Positions 35,549 to 44,400 of a stretch of DNA of 64,000 nt are shown here, piece after piece. The notes under the pieces are model-generated. The model saw nothing but the letters and a program-made list of their open reading frames with translations. It did no database searches and had not been told where the DNA came from. The translations under genes were made by a program, and so were the position numbers. Source of the DNA: Leptolyngbya sp. Cla-17. Lineage in GTDB: Bacteria; Cyanobacteriota; Cyanobacteriia; Leptolyngbyales; Leptolyngbyaceae. The DNA lies in NCBI RefSeq assembly GCF_016807185.1, contig NZ_JAEVYN010000001.1, positions 1,672,781-1,736,780 on the forward strand. The letters run 5' to 3'. How positions within the stretch are numbered: position 1 is the first letter of the stretch; each line of letters begins with the position of its first letter.

Positions 35549-35938
35549 GATGGCTTCAAGCAAATCAATGACACCAAAGGACACGACATTGGCGATTTAC
35601 TGCTTAGAGCGGTAGCGCGTCGTCTTACAGGCTGTCTACGCGGCAGTGATACAGTAGCTCGGCTCGGCGGCGACGAATTCACCGTGATTTTGCCTGGGAT
35701 TCCTAGCGCCCAAGATGCTACTAGGGTGGCAACCAAACTCCTCAACACCTTGGCTAAACCGTTTGAACTAGAAGGGCACCTGATCTCCATCACAAGCAGT
35801 GTGGGCATTAGCCTTTATCCTCACCAAGCATCGGATCTGGAAACCTTATTAAAGGAAGCAGATAGTGCCATGTATCGGGCAAAGCAATCAGGCAAAGGAC
35901 GCTATGAGTTTTCTTTGATTTCTGTGGAAATGGGTTAA
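35549..35938 (+). pseudogene. GGDEF domain, 3' part of the IS-interrupted gene
   Basis: 129 codons that continue the gene from 32776: DGFKQINDTKGHDIGDLLLR, then the active-site loop GGDEF within ARLGGDEFTV, and the usual C-terminal AMYRAKQSGKGRYEF. The pieces join as LFLDL + DGFKQIND, giving a 731-residue protein. There is no EAL domain, so the intact enzyme would make cyclic di-GMP in response to a periplasmic signal. This fragment has no start codon with a ribosome binding site. Confidence 0.9.
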
Positions 35939-35943
35939 AGGAA

Positions 35944-35971
35944 AGTGCGGAGTGCAAAGTACGGAGTGCGG
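35944..35971. repeat. Heptameric short tandem repeat (4 units)
   Basis: AGTGCGG, AGTGCAA, AGTACGG and AGTGCGG are four perfect-phase heptamers just after the GGDEF gene. The complementary family appears at 55430-55464, and a similar array lies at 21626. This is the classic cyanobacterial STRR layout. Confidence 0.8.
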
Positions 35972-36024
35972 AGAATCAGTATAAACCTTTTAGCCCTTTC
36001 TCCTTTTACCCTTCATTTCTGCAA

Positions 36025-37263
36025 TCAGGTGGTGTATTCTGCGTTGATTTTGACGTAATCGTAGCTAAGGTCGCAGCCCCAAGCAGTGCCGGAACCAGAC
36101 CCATCTCCCACGCTGAGGGAAATCAAGACTGTATCTTCTTGCAAATAGGCTCCTGCGGCGGCTTGTTTGAGATAGGCATTGGCAGCAACTCGGTCGAAAG
36201 GCTGGGGCTGGCCTTGATCCATCATTAGGAAATCGCCTAGCTTGATCTGCAAATCATCTTGATTGAACGGAACATCAGCTCGTCCAGCGGCTCCGGCAAT
36301 TCTCCCCCAATTGGGATCGCGCCCAAAAATAGCCGCTTTGGTCAGGGATGATCCAGCGACCACTCGGGCAATTTTGCGGGCCGAGGCATCGTCTATGGCA
36401 CCAGAAACTTGTACTTCAATTAAGCAGGTTGCGCCTTCTCCATCGCGCGCGATCGCTTTTGCTAAATAAATGCACACTTCCGTTAGCATCGCTTCCAATT
36501 TATCGGCTTCAGCCCCCGGCTCGGTAATGGCAGGAGTGCGAGATTCGCCATTGGCTAGTGCCAACACCGTGTCGTTCGTGCTGGTGTCGCCATCCACCGT
36601 AATTTGGTTAAAGCTTTTGTCTACGGCACGGCTTAACATCTGCTGCCAAAGCTGCGGGGAAACTGCCGCATCGCAGGTGATAAAGCCCAGCATGGTCGCC
36701 ATGTTTGGGTGGATCATACCAGACCCCTTACAGATGCCGCCAATCCGAACGGGTCGGTCTCCGAAAGTTGTTTCTAGGGCGATCTCTTTTGGCACCAAAT
36801 CAGTGGTACAAATTGCCTTAGCTGCGGCATCCGATCCGCTATCTGATAGCGACTCAACTAACTCTGGTAAGGCAGATTTCAAAATATCCAGCTTGATTCG
36901 CTGCCCGATTACGCCAGTGGATGCTAGCAAAATGGCTTCGGGTGCAATTCCTAACTGTTGACTCAGCGATTGAGCAGAATCTACGGCATCTGCCATGCCC
37001 AGTGTCCCAGTAGCAGCATTTGCCTGTCCTGCATTGCAAAGAATGGCACGGGCGTTGGGTTTAGCGCGCAGTTTATCTCGGCAGTAGTCTACACAGGCGG
37101 CTCGGACGACGCTGAGGGTGAATACTCCCGCCGCGATCGCTTCCACATCCGACACAATCAGCGCCAAATCTGGTAGCCCAGATGGTTTTAACCCTGCTGT
37201 AATTCCTGCTGCCCGATAGCCTTTCGGGGCTGTCACTCCACCTGAAATCACTTGCCACACCAT
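36025..37263 (-). CDS. argJ: Glutamate N-acetyltransferase / amino-acid acetyltransferase
   Basis: A 412-residue ornithine acetyltransferase. It transfers acetyl from N-acetylornithine to glutamate, recycling the group in arginine synthesis. The autoprocessing site is the conserved MATMLGFITCDAAV, where the first Thr of TMLG becomes the nucleophile of the beta subunit. GRDPNWGRIAGAAGRA and the C-terminal DLSYDYVKINAEYTT are also family hallmarks. It is monocistronic and divergent from the DUF433 gene. Arginine feeds cyanophycin, whose enzymes lie 1-4 kb downstream. Confidence 0.95.
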   Translation of the reverse strand: MVWQVISGGVTAPKGYRAAGITAGLKPSGLPDLALIVSDVEAIAAGVFTLSVVRAACVDYCRDKLRAKPNARAILCNAGQANAATGTLGMADAVDSAQSLSQQLGIAPEAILLASTGVIGQRIKLDILKSALPELVESLSDSGSDAAAKAICTTDLVPKEIALETTFGDRPVRIGGICKGSGMIHPNMATMLGFITCDAAVSPQLWQQMLSRAVDKSFNQITVDGDTSTNDTVLALANGESRTPAITEPGAEADKLEAMLTEVCIYLAKAIARDGEGATCLIEVQVSGAIDDASARKIARVVAGSSLTKAAIFGRDPNWGRIAGAAGRADVPFNQDDLQIKLGDFLMMDQGQPQPFDRVAANAYLKQAAAGAYLQEDTVLISLSVGDGSGSGTAWGCDLSYDYVKINAEYTT

Positions 37264-37628
37264 GTCACTCTCCCAAAATCACCATACTTGCGAGCGATTA
37301 TATCAGGCTCGGAGTGAGGCGATTGAAATGCAAAGTACGTTTCTGATGGCTACTCTATAGAGTGCATGGCGATCGCCATCAATAAGCCTCCAGAGCGAGC
37401 CACCTCGCTGAACTTTTGTGACATGATCAAAGATAGAGCTACTTTCAAGCAAAAACGACTGATTCTGTTCGTTCTGCTGAACTGCAAATGGTACTGATTT
37501 CTTGAGACTACAACCTATTTAGCTTGGGTCTGAGTCATCGGCTTTCAGTTCACATGCAAAACTAGACTACTCTACTTAAGTTTCTAGCCAAGAACCAAGA
37601 AAAACTACAAGACTATTTGGAACGAGTT
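37264..37628. other. Divergent intergenic region upstream of argJ
   Basis: These 365 bp hold the argJ promoter and that of the DUF433 gene. A HIP1-centred palindrome ATGGCGATCGCCAT lies near 37366-37379. No gene or known operator recognised. Confidence 0.45.
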
Positions 37629-37868
37629 ATGGCAGCGACAAAAATTAGAAAGACTCCTGGAGTCTGCAATGGAGCCGCTTGTATTGGTCGGACGCAAATT
37701 CCTGTGTGGAAATTGATCGCCTTGCACTTGCAGGGATGCTCAGACGCAAACTTGCTCGGCGATTACCCACAGCTCACTAGAGATGACTTGAAAGCTATTC
37801 GCACTTATTATGCTCAAAACCCAGAAGAAATCGACGACGCGATCGCGGCTGAAAACTCAGAAAGCTAG
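37629..37868 (+). CDS. DUF433 family protein (antitoxin-like)
   Basis: A 79-residue protein, MAATKIRKTPGVCNGAACIG, with the DUF433 pattern CNGAACIGRTQIPVWKLI, then LLGDYPQLTRDDLKAIRTYY. DUF433 proteins are small helix-turn-helix-like domains, many of which act as VapB-type antitoxins. The usual partner, a PIN-like DUF5615 toxin downstream, is absent: the following 500 bp hold no ORF of that kind. The ATG at 37629 was chosen over a TTG four codons upstream. It may be a solitary antitoxin or simple regulator. Confidence 0.75.
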   Translation: MAATKIRKTPGVCNGAACIGRTQIPVWKLIALHLQGCSDANLLGDYPQLTRDDLKAIRTYYAQNPEEIDDAIAAENSES

Positions 37869-38368
37869 CGCCACAATTGAAAGATCTGTAATCCTTCCGT
37901 AAGACCTCCTGCTTGCTGCTTTTAACCTGGATTATTGCTACTCAGCCCCAACTCAAAATGGACTAGATTCATCACTTTCATTGTTCACTCTAGACATTGA
38001 TTGATGAATATTTTTGTAGCATCTCTGACTAATCGTTACAAGTAATAGTAGACAACGCTTGCTATAGTAAAGCCAACCGCAGCCTGTAACATTTTGGGGC
38101 TTGTCACTTTACAGGATATTGCGGAGACAAACTTCCTTGGTTAGTTGAACCAATCCTCTTGTGTAGAGACCTACATCCTAAAAACGAAAGCACTGGGCTA
38201 TGCCCATCTGAGTATTGATTTGCAAGGCACGCTCAACTGAAGAATGGCAAGCGCTCAGTGGTCGATCGCACTATATTTCCTGCCGCAACGTCTGAGTACT
38301 GCTTAGCACCCAGACGCGCAGAGATATAAATGTGTCAATTAGATAGGTAATAGGCTATGCAACCCGAT
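37869..38368. other. 500-bp non-coding stretch with hairpins
   Basis: No ORF with family features on either strand. Two structures stand out: CCTGTAA...TTACAGG near 38080-38115, and a stronger hairpin CGTCTG (38289-38294) with CAGACG (38311-38316) enclosing a nested pairing. A structured RNA is possible, but I could not match it to 6S RNA, SRP RNA, tmRNA or RNase P RNA. Confidence 0.4.
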
Positions 38369-39247
38369 CTATTTTCTTTCAATCGGTGTTCTTTTTTCTA
38401 AGTTGAACCCATACCCATGGGGAAGAATGTGCAGAGTTGCGTTGCACAGGGCAAGCGGCTCATCCTTTAAAAGTTTATCGACATTGGTATGAGTGAGATT
38501 TGCTACATCAACAACCGTGATTGCTCCTTCGCCAAACACTTCTAGCTCTTTGCCATTGATAATGATCGCAGTATTTTCATCAATGCCAAAACCCAGATTG
38601 ACAGGCTGTTGAGCGATCGCGGATAGCAACCGTCCGAGTCGTCCTCGTTGAGCAAAATGTTGATCAATCACAACACCCGTAAAAAAGCCCATGCCTCGAT
38701 CCATTTCGGCAACATCCATACGCGGATTAGTTTCCGATTCTCCTTCAACAATCATCATGTCAGGCATCATGGCGGCTCCAGCACTGGTGCCAGCAATAAT
38801 AATGCCTTCAGAAAATCGTCGATGTAATAGACTATCCAGTTCGGTATCCTTCAAACATTCAGTAATTCGAGCCTGATTACCACCTGTGAAGAATACACCC
38901 GTTGCATCTTGAATCGCCTCTAAGCCCTTGGGGTCATCCGCATTCTCACGTTTCGCAGTATCTACAACTTTGACAGAATCAGCTCCCAACCGTTGAAATA
39001 CATTGATATAGGTCTCACCAACCTCGCCAGGAAGCCCCGTTGCCACAGTCATAACCACAATCCGAGCTTGTAACCCACCTGCACGCCGCACAAACTCGCG
39101 CAAGATTTTGCAGTCACCCTCTTTATCTTCGGCACCTCCAATGATCACCAACTGTCCATGAGTTTCAGGAAGCGCCACGCTGTCTTGAACTTCTGACTCG
39201 TTGTTTTGGGATGCTGTACCTACCTCTTGAACCTCTTGTAGTGTCAT
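38369..39247 (-). CDS. cphB: Cyanophycinase
   Basis: A 292-residue serine exopeptidase of family S51 that cleaves cyanophycin to beta-Asp-Arg dipeptides. The nucleophile is in IIAGTSAGAAMM, with FFTGGNQARITECL upstream and VVIDQHFAQRGRLGRLLSA downstream, and the start of the domain reads LVIIGGAEDKEGDC. The ATG complementary to 39245-39247 has GGAG seven bases upstream; a TTG four codons earlier was rejected. It follows a small unknown gene on the same strand and is divergent from the CphA2-like synthetase. The pairing fits a breakdown and re-synthesis module for nitrogen storage. Confidence 0.93.
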   Translation of the reverse strand: MTLQEVQEVGTASQNNESEVQDSVALPETHGQLVIIGGAEDKEGDCKILREFVRRAGGLQARIVVMTVATGLPGEVGETYINVFQRLGADSVKVVDTAKRENADDPKGLEAIQDATGVFFTGGNQARITECLKDTELDSLLHRRFSEGIIIAGTSAGAAMMPDMMIVEGESETNPRMDVAEMDRGMGFFTGVVIDQHFAQRGRLGRLLSAIAQQPVNLGFGIDENTAIIINGKELEVFGEGAITVVDVANLTHTNVDKLLKDEPLALCNATLHILPHGYGFNLEKRTPIERK

Positions 39248-39272
39248 AGTAATCTCCAAACTCTGAAGTAAT

Positions 39273-39305
39273 AGTTTCCTAATAAAGCATTTTTATTAGG
39301 AAACT
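39273..39305. promoter_or_regulatory. 14-bp perfect hairpin between cphB and the small gene
   Basis: AGTTTCCTAATAAA (39273-39286) and TTTATTAGGAAACT (39292-39305) are perfect reverse complements around a 5-base loop. It lies 25 bp upstream of the cphB start, on the minus-strand transcript. The stem is AT-rich, unlike a standard terminator; it could attenuate, bind a regulator or stabilise an mRNA end. Confidence 0.65.
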
Positions 39306-39338
39306 TAGTACAGTCGTTTGGTAGATTCCAAAAAAGAA

Positions 39339-39551
39339 TCAGTTAGTCTGTTCAAGTAAATCGGTCAGAAAAGAACGTGCATCCACTAAGGGCATATGTC
39401 TTGGCTTACCCTCATGCACAATTTGATATTCATCATCATATTCACTGTCTCCATGTCCAGAGATCAGGTGACTGTGAAAAGCAGCTTCAGCTAATTTGTG
39501 AACTTCTTCTCTTAAATCAAGTGTAGTTTCCTTTATATCGTGCTTGTTCAT
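39339..39551 (-). CDS. Small acidic protein in the cyanophycin cluster
   Basis: A 70-residue protein starting MNKHDIKETTLDLREEVHKL, acidic, with a likely N-terminal helix and a Gly/Asp/Tyr-rich middle (SGHGDSEYDDEYQI), no membrane span and no Cys. The ATG complementary to 39549-39551 is preceded by AGGAGG, so translation looks efficient. It is immediately upstream of cphB on the same strand and shares its upstream region with the CphA2-like gene. I recognise no family; location suggests a role in cyanophycin turnover, such as regulating CphB or granule binding. Confidence 0.7.
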   Translation of the reverse strand: MNKHDIKETTLDLREEVHKLAEAAFHSHLISGHGDSEYDDEYQIVHEGKPRHMPLVDARSFLTDLLEQTN

Positions 39552-39746
39552 AAGGTCATACCCTCCTAACAAGGAAAGGCTTAGCATAACAATTAGGCTT
39601 TACAATTCCCCCCTTCAAAAGAATCATTTCTTTAGATAGAGGTGAAATCAGTCTAATTGAACCAGTCAACGATTCATACCCTACGGTAGAGAAAAATACA
39701 GCCGTGCAAAGCTAAAATAGTGTCTGAATAAATATGGCATTGAGTT

Positions 39747-41657
39747 ATGGTCTTGGATCAAAGTATTGAAATGGATCGCGTGAACGCACGAGCGACTGAT
39801 GCGTTCGATATCTTCAATATTCGGCACTACATCGGTTCAAATCCGTACTTGAAAACAGCAGCAGTAGTCTTCGATTTTGCCTTAATTGCAAAAAATCCCC
39901 TACTTTCCCTAGATGTGTATGTTGCTGCGGTCAGCGATCGCTATCCTCATTTAGGGGATGAATCCTATGACTCTTACGCTCACCTATTCGCGCGCACTGT
40001 CGCTGAAGTCAGTCAGCTTGAGATGGAACTGCACTTAACACACTGGAGTTTGCAGAATCACGGAAAACGAACTCGGATCGCCGTACAATCGTTGCATCGG
40101 CGCACCAGTCGAGCGATCGTCTACTGCGTATGGGATTGGTTTGAAGCCATCACACGTAATCAACAATTTCGGATGGAAGAGCAGATTGAACTGCTCCAAA
40201 GCATTTTTCGAGATTCGGTCTATGGCGGTCCTACAGTGTATGCATTGCTTAAAACCGCTTACGAATTAAGTATCCCTACCTTTTATTTGTGGGATGAAGG
40301 ACTGATGCAATATGGTTTTGGGCGTAAGCAAGTAAGAGGCATTGCTACGACCTTCAATCATGACAGTCATATTGATTCAGACTTTACAACTGGCAAGGAT
40401 GATTGCAAAAAATTTCTTCATACGTTGGGTTTCCCTGTTCCTACAGGCAGCATTGTTTACACCTTAAATGAAGCATTAACCGTTGCAAAACAGATTGGTT
40501 ATCCCGTTGCAGTTAAGCCTGTTGTTGGACATAAAGGTATTGGAGTAACGGCCGATGTGAAAGACTTTGATGGTTTAGAACGCGCCTTTGATAACGCGAT
40601 CGCCGCCGTACCCGACGATCAACCAATTCGCATCATTGTTGAAAAAAGCATCGCTGGCAAAGACTTTCGCTTGTTGTGCGTCAATGGCAAGTTTGTGGCC
40701 GCAATCGAACGGTGTCCTGCATTTGTGATAGGCGATGGCGTGTCAACGATTAGCGAGCTAATTGAGCGAGAAAATCGGACTGCTGCTCGAATAGATACTC
40801 CAACATCGCCACTTGGCAAAATAAAATATGATGTAGCAATGGAACGCTATCTAGAGGATCAGAAATTATCGCTAGATAGCGTGATAGAAAAGGATCATAA
40901 AGTGCTGTTGCGAAAGGTTGCCAACCTTTCTGCTGGCGGTTTGAGCATTGATGCCACTCGACACATTCATCCTGACAATGTGATTCTGGCACAAGATATT
41001 GCTCAATATTTTCGCCTTACTTGCTTAGGCATTGATGTAATGGCTCGTGACCTTTCAGAATCATGGCGAGAAGGAAACTTTGGCATTATTGAAATCAATG
41101 CGGCTCCCGGTATCAACATGCATCTAAAGCCTGCTGTAGGCGAGAGTGTAGATGTTCCTGCTTATATTTTGAAGAGCTTTTTTGAAACTGGAAAGGATGC
41201 CCGGATTCCAACTATTAGCCTTAATCGTATTTCTACAGCTGAAATTCAAGAAATTGTCGATCATATTCTACTCCACCATCCCCACTGGACGATTGGTAGT
41301 GTTTGCCGAGAGGGCACATTCATTAATCGCTCTGAAAAATACTTGAATTCAGACTACAACATCAACGTTCAAAATCTACTCCGCAACCCCAAGCTTGATC
41401 TATTGATTGCCGAGTATTGCGAAGAGACACTCGATCTCGAAGGTATGTTCTACTACGGTAGTAATATCGTCGTTTTGGACAATCCCACTGAAAACGAGAT
41501 GATGTTGTCTCGGGATATTTTTGATGACTCAATAGTAATCATTCGGCATGGGAGCGCTGTTTCAATTCATCAAAACGGATTGATTGAGCAGTATTCGCTC
41601 GGTAAGGACGAGCCATTTAGCAGAGTCTACCTGAAAGAAATCACAACGATCTTGTAA
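39747..41657 (+). CDS. cphA2: Cyanophycin synthetase 2-like (truncated Mur-ligase domain)
   Basis: A 636-residue protein. Residues 1-190 match the N-domain of cyanophycin synthetase. Residues 215-480 are its ATP-grasp domain (PVAVKPVVGHKGIGV, VEKSIAGKDFRLLCVNG, FVIGDGVSTISELIE, IIEINAAPGINMHL). The last 150 residues are a shrunken Mur-ligase remnant without the GTNGKT ATP loop. Normal CphA1 is about 870-900 residues with two ATPase sites; this architecture fits CphA2, which polymerises beta-Asp-Arg dipeptides. That suits its place beside cphB, which makes those dipeptides. A distant peptide-ligase role is less likely. Confidence 0.85.
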   Translation: MVLDQSIEMDRVNARATDAFDIFNIRHYIGSNPYLKTAAVVFDFALIAKNPLLSLDVYVAAVSDRYPHLGDESYDSYAHLFARTVAEVSQLEMELHLTHWSLQNHGKRTRIAVQSLHRRTSRAIVYCVWDWFEAITRNQQFRMEEQIELLQSIFRDSVYGGPTVYALLKTAYELSIPTFYLWDEGLMQYGFGRKQVRGIATTFNHDSHIDSDFTTGKDDCKKFLHTLGFPVPTGSIVYTLNEALTVAKQIGYPVAVKPVVGHKGIGVTADVKDFDGLERAFDNAIAAVPDDQPIRIIVEKSIAGKDFRLLCVNGKFVAAIERCPAFVIGDGVSTISELIERENRTAARIDTPTSPLGKIKYDVAMERYLEDQKLSLDSVIEKDHKVLLRKVANLSAGGLSIDATRHIHPDNVILAQDIAQYFRLTCLGIDVMARDLSESWREGNFGIIEINAAPGINMHLKPAVGESVDVPAYILKSFFETGKDARIPTISLNRISTAEIQEIVDHILLHHPHWTIGSVCREGTFINRSEKYLNSDYNINVQNLLRNPKLDLLIAEYCEETLDLEGMFYYGSNIVVLDNPTENEMMLSRDIFDDSIVIIRHGSAVSIHQNGLIEQYSLGKDEPFSRVYLKEITTIL

Positions 41658-41719
41658 ATGACTGAATCTGGTTAGATGCATCTGTTAAGGATGCGCTCTT
41701 ACAATTTTCTGGGCAGTCT

Positions 41720-42448
41720 TTAGGCTGGTTTGACTATCAACTCTTCACAGATTTGATGAAACGCAAGGGCGGGATCAGCCGCCGCTGTAATTGGGCGACC
41801 AATCACCAGATAGTTGGCTCCAGCATTCATTGCAGCACATGGGGTAAGAGTGCGGCGTTGGTCACCTGCTTCTGATCCACTGGGGCGAACACCGGGACAC
41901 ACGAGCAGAAAGCGATCGCGGCAGGTGTATCGGAGTTGTTTCACTTCTTGGGGAGAGCAAACGGCTCCAGCAAGTCCGCTTTCTTGGGCGAGGAGCGCCA
42001 GATGTAGGGCATATTCCGGCAGTTCCAGCGGGATTTTGAGATCAAACGCTAGGGCACGGGCATTCAAACTGGTTAATACGGTAATTGCCAACAAATTTGG
42101 CACAGCATTTCCAGATTCAGCAGCCCCCTCAACTGCCGCGCTTTGGGCAGCTTTCAGAGCTTCTTTGCCGCAGGTTGCATGGATGGTCAGCAAATCTACA
42201 CCGTAGCGGGCAGCAGCACGACAGGCTCCCGCAACCGTATTGGGAATGTCGTGAAATTTCAGATCTAGAAAAATTTTCTTCTGGCGATTTTTGAGCTCGG
42301 TTAAGATGTCGGGTCCAGCACTGACAAACAGTTCCAGACCCACTTTCCAGAAGGTGACTTGGGGCAACTGATCGAGCAACGCGATCGCCTGTGCTTTTGT
42401 CGGCACATCTAACGGCACAATAATCCGATCTGCAATAGTCTCAACCAT
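41720..42448 (-). CDS. pyrF: Orotidine-5'-phosphate decarboxylase
   Basis: A protein of about 242 residues starting MVETIADRIIVPLDVPTKAQ. It catalyses the last step of UMP synthesis. The catalytic Lys-Asp set is FLDLKFHDIPNTV, and the phosphate-binding end is LVCPGVRPSG and YLVIGRPIT. The ATG complementary to 42446-42448 is preceded by GGAAG; the upstream frame to 42475 was rejected. It is monocistronic. Confidence 0.95.
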   Translation of the reverse strand: MVETIADRIIVPLDVPTKAQAIALLDQLPQVTFWKVGLELFVSAGPDILTELKNRQKKIFLDLKFHDIPNTVAGACRAAARYGVDLLTIHATCGKEALKAAQSAAVEGAAESGNAVPNLLAITVLTSLNARALAFDLKIPLELPEYALHLALLAQESGLAGAVCSPQEVKQLRYTCRDRFLLVCPGVRPSGSEAGDQRRTLTPCAAMNAGANYLVIGRPITAAADPALAFHQICEELIVKPA

Positions 42449-42572
42449 AACTTTTCTTCCAATGACAAATGGCAACTAGTTTGCCCTCATTCCAGCCCTT
42501 CTTGAGGAGAATTTCCGGAAGTTTCCAAAACTTTTTTCACTGGAAAAGGCTTAGGCTTAAGGTATATTCCTC

Positions 42573-43121
42573 TTACTTTTGCTCTATGCAGTAGTTGTTA
42601 AAATCTGCGACTAAGCGACCTTCTTCTACCACTAAACTTTGAATGGTCGCGGCAGATTGAGTTAAATCACTGGCGGCTTTTTGTTGATCTTTTAACCCTT
42701 GTGGCGAACTTTCAATGGTGCTAAAGGTGGTTAACGCACTGCTGTTATTTTTGAAGGCGCTATTCATGGCGCTAGTGTTTTGTAGGTAGCGGTTTTTTAG
42801 AGAGACCAAGGTTTCGTCTTTGAGGTCAATTGCCTGAATTTCTTTGACTAAGCCATCTAAATCGGCAATTAAGCTGTTAAAGGCATTGGCAGAACTAGCA
42901 GAAGCTGCTTTGAAAGCGCTGAAATCGTTTTTAGCAGCGGCGGCTCTGACAGAAGCTTCGTAGGTTTTGCCTTCTTGCTGAAATTTGGTAGCGAGAGGGC
43001 GCATTTTGTTCACAGAATCGGACAGCTTACTACATTGGGAAGCCTTACTCGCACTACAGCCGACTAGAGATAGGACGATCGCGATCGCCATTAGCCCACG
43101 CGTCAAACTAAAAACATCCAT
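42573..43121 (-). CDS. Putative lipoprotein, helical
   Basis: A 182-residue protein with a signal peptide ending in the lipobox LSLVGC, so it is probably an inner-membrane or outer-membrane lipoprotein. The mature part is Ala/Ser-rich and predicted helical throughout, with a Cys in CSKLSD and a second in NNYCIEQK near the end that could pair. No family is recognised with confidence. It lies 51 bp after tyrS on the same strand and may share its transcript. Confidence 0.7.
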   Translation of the reverse strand: MDVFSLTRGLMAIAIVLSLVGCSASKASQCSKLSDSVNKMRPLATKFQQEGKTYEASVRAAAAKNDFSAFKAASASSANAFNSLIADLDGLVKEIQAIDLKDETLVSLKNRYLQNTSAMNSAFKNNSSALTTFSTIESSPQGLKDQQKAASDLTQSAATIQSLVVEEGRLVADFNNYCIEQK

Positions 43122-43167
43122 ACGCTACCCAAAACCTCACCATGTCGTCTCACTCAACCAACAACAA

Positions 43168-44400
43168 TTAAGCAACCAATCGCACAAATCGTTTGGTGCC
43201 CACACTCAGCGTTCGTCCTGCCAAAGCTGCCGCCGATTCAAATGTCATATCTACTTGATCAATGCGATCGCCGTCTAACTTCACCGCCCCCCCTTGAATT
43301 TGGCGACGGGCATCAGAACTGCTTTTGCATAGACCACTTGCACTGACGATATAGAAAATTTTGGCAGGAAACTCGACCCCAACTAATGAAAACTCAGGCA
43401 CCACCGTCTGCTGAGTTTTGCCGACACCTTGCACTAAGGCGATCGCTGCTTCCTGTGCCTGCAATGCTGCATCCCGACCATGATACTGAGTCACTACATC
43501 CAGCGCCAGCAACTTTTGACACTCACGCGGATTTTCAGGCAGTTGATCCAAAGGCAGGTTGGTTAAAAGCTCAAAATATTGCTTCAGCACTGCATCTGGA
43601 GTTTTTTCCAATTTTGAATACATCGTCAATGGATCTTCCAGCAACGCCACATAGTTACCCAAAGATTTCGACATTTTTTGTGTGCCATCGGTGCCCACCA
43701 AAATCGGCAGCAGCAAGCCAAACTGAGGACGGATGCCAAAATGCCGCTGCAAATCGCGTCCAACAGCAATGTTGAACTTTTGATCAGTGCCGCCTAGCTC
43801 CACATCGGCTTTGACCGCCACAGAGTCATAGCCCTGCATCAATGGATAGAGAAATTCATGCAAAAAGATGGGGTTACCCTTGTCATAGCGATCAGCAAAG
43901 CCTTCTTTTGCCAGCATTTGCCCCACGGTCATTGTGGTGAGCAGTGACAAAATCTTTGACAAATCCAGACTGGCGAGCCATTCAGAGTTATAGCGAATTT
44001 CCAATCGACCAGGCGTATCAAAATCCAAAATGGGACGAACTTGATCCAAGTATGTTTGAGCATTCGCTGCCACATCCGCTTCAGTCAACTGGCGGCGCAC
44101 TTCCGATTTGCCGGTAGGGTCGCCAATCCGAGCAGTAAAGTCGCCAATAATCAGGACGGCTGTGTGTCCTGCATCCTGAAAGGCGCGCAGTTTCCGAAAG
44201 ACAATGCTGTGCCCCAGATGCACATCGGTTCCGGTGGGGTCAATGCCAAACTTTATCCGTAGAGGAGCGTCACTCTTGGCTAAGCGCTGCTGTAGATTAT
44301 CATCCACGGAATGAGAGGCTGGCTGATCCGGGAAAATCTCACTGGTGCCGCGCTGCAACCAGGCAAGGTCTTGCTGAGTGCCCGACAATAAATCATTCAT
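43168..44400 (-). CDS. tyrS: Tyrosyl-tRNA synthetase
   Basis: A 410-residue class I synthetase. The HIGH-like motif is HLGH in GTDVHLGHSIVFRKL, the KMSKS motif is intact (TQKMSKSLGNY), and the C-terminal S4 RNA-binding domain is present (SSSDARRQIQGGAVKLDGDR). It attaches tyrosine to its tRNA. The ATG complementary to 44398-44400 was chosen over a longer frame to 44442. I see no T-box leader upstream. Confidence 0.95.
   Translation of the reverse strand: MNDLLSGTQQDLAWLQRGTSEIFPDQPASHSVDDNLQQRLAKSDAPLRIKFGIDPTGTDVHLGHSIVFRKLRAFQDAGHTAVLIIGDFTARIGDPTGKSEVRRQLTEADVAANAQTYLDQVRPILDFDTPGRLEIRYNSEWLASLDLSKILSLLTTMTVGQMLAKEGFADRYDKGNPIFLHEFLYPLMQGYDSVAVKADVELGGTDQKFNIAVGRDLQRHFGIRPQFGLLLPILVGTDGTQKMSKSLGNYVALLEDPLTMYSKLEKTPDAVLKQYFELLTNLPLDQLPENPRECQKLLALDVVTQYHGRDAALQAQEAAIALVQGVGKTQQTVVPEFSLVGVEFPAKIFYIVSASGLCKSSSDARRQIQGGAVKLDGDRIDQVDMTFESAAALAGRTLSVGTKRFVRLVA

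Noticed and set aside
37869..38368. 6S RNA or other housekeeping RNA
   Set aside because: I could not match conserved sequence blocks of 6S, SRP, tmRNA or RNase P RNA, so no RNA name is given.
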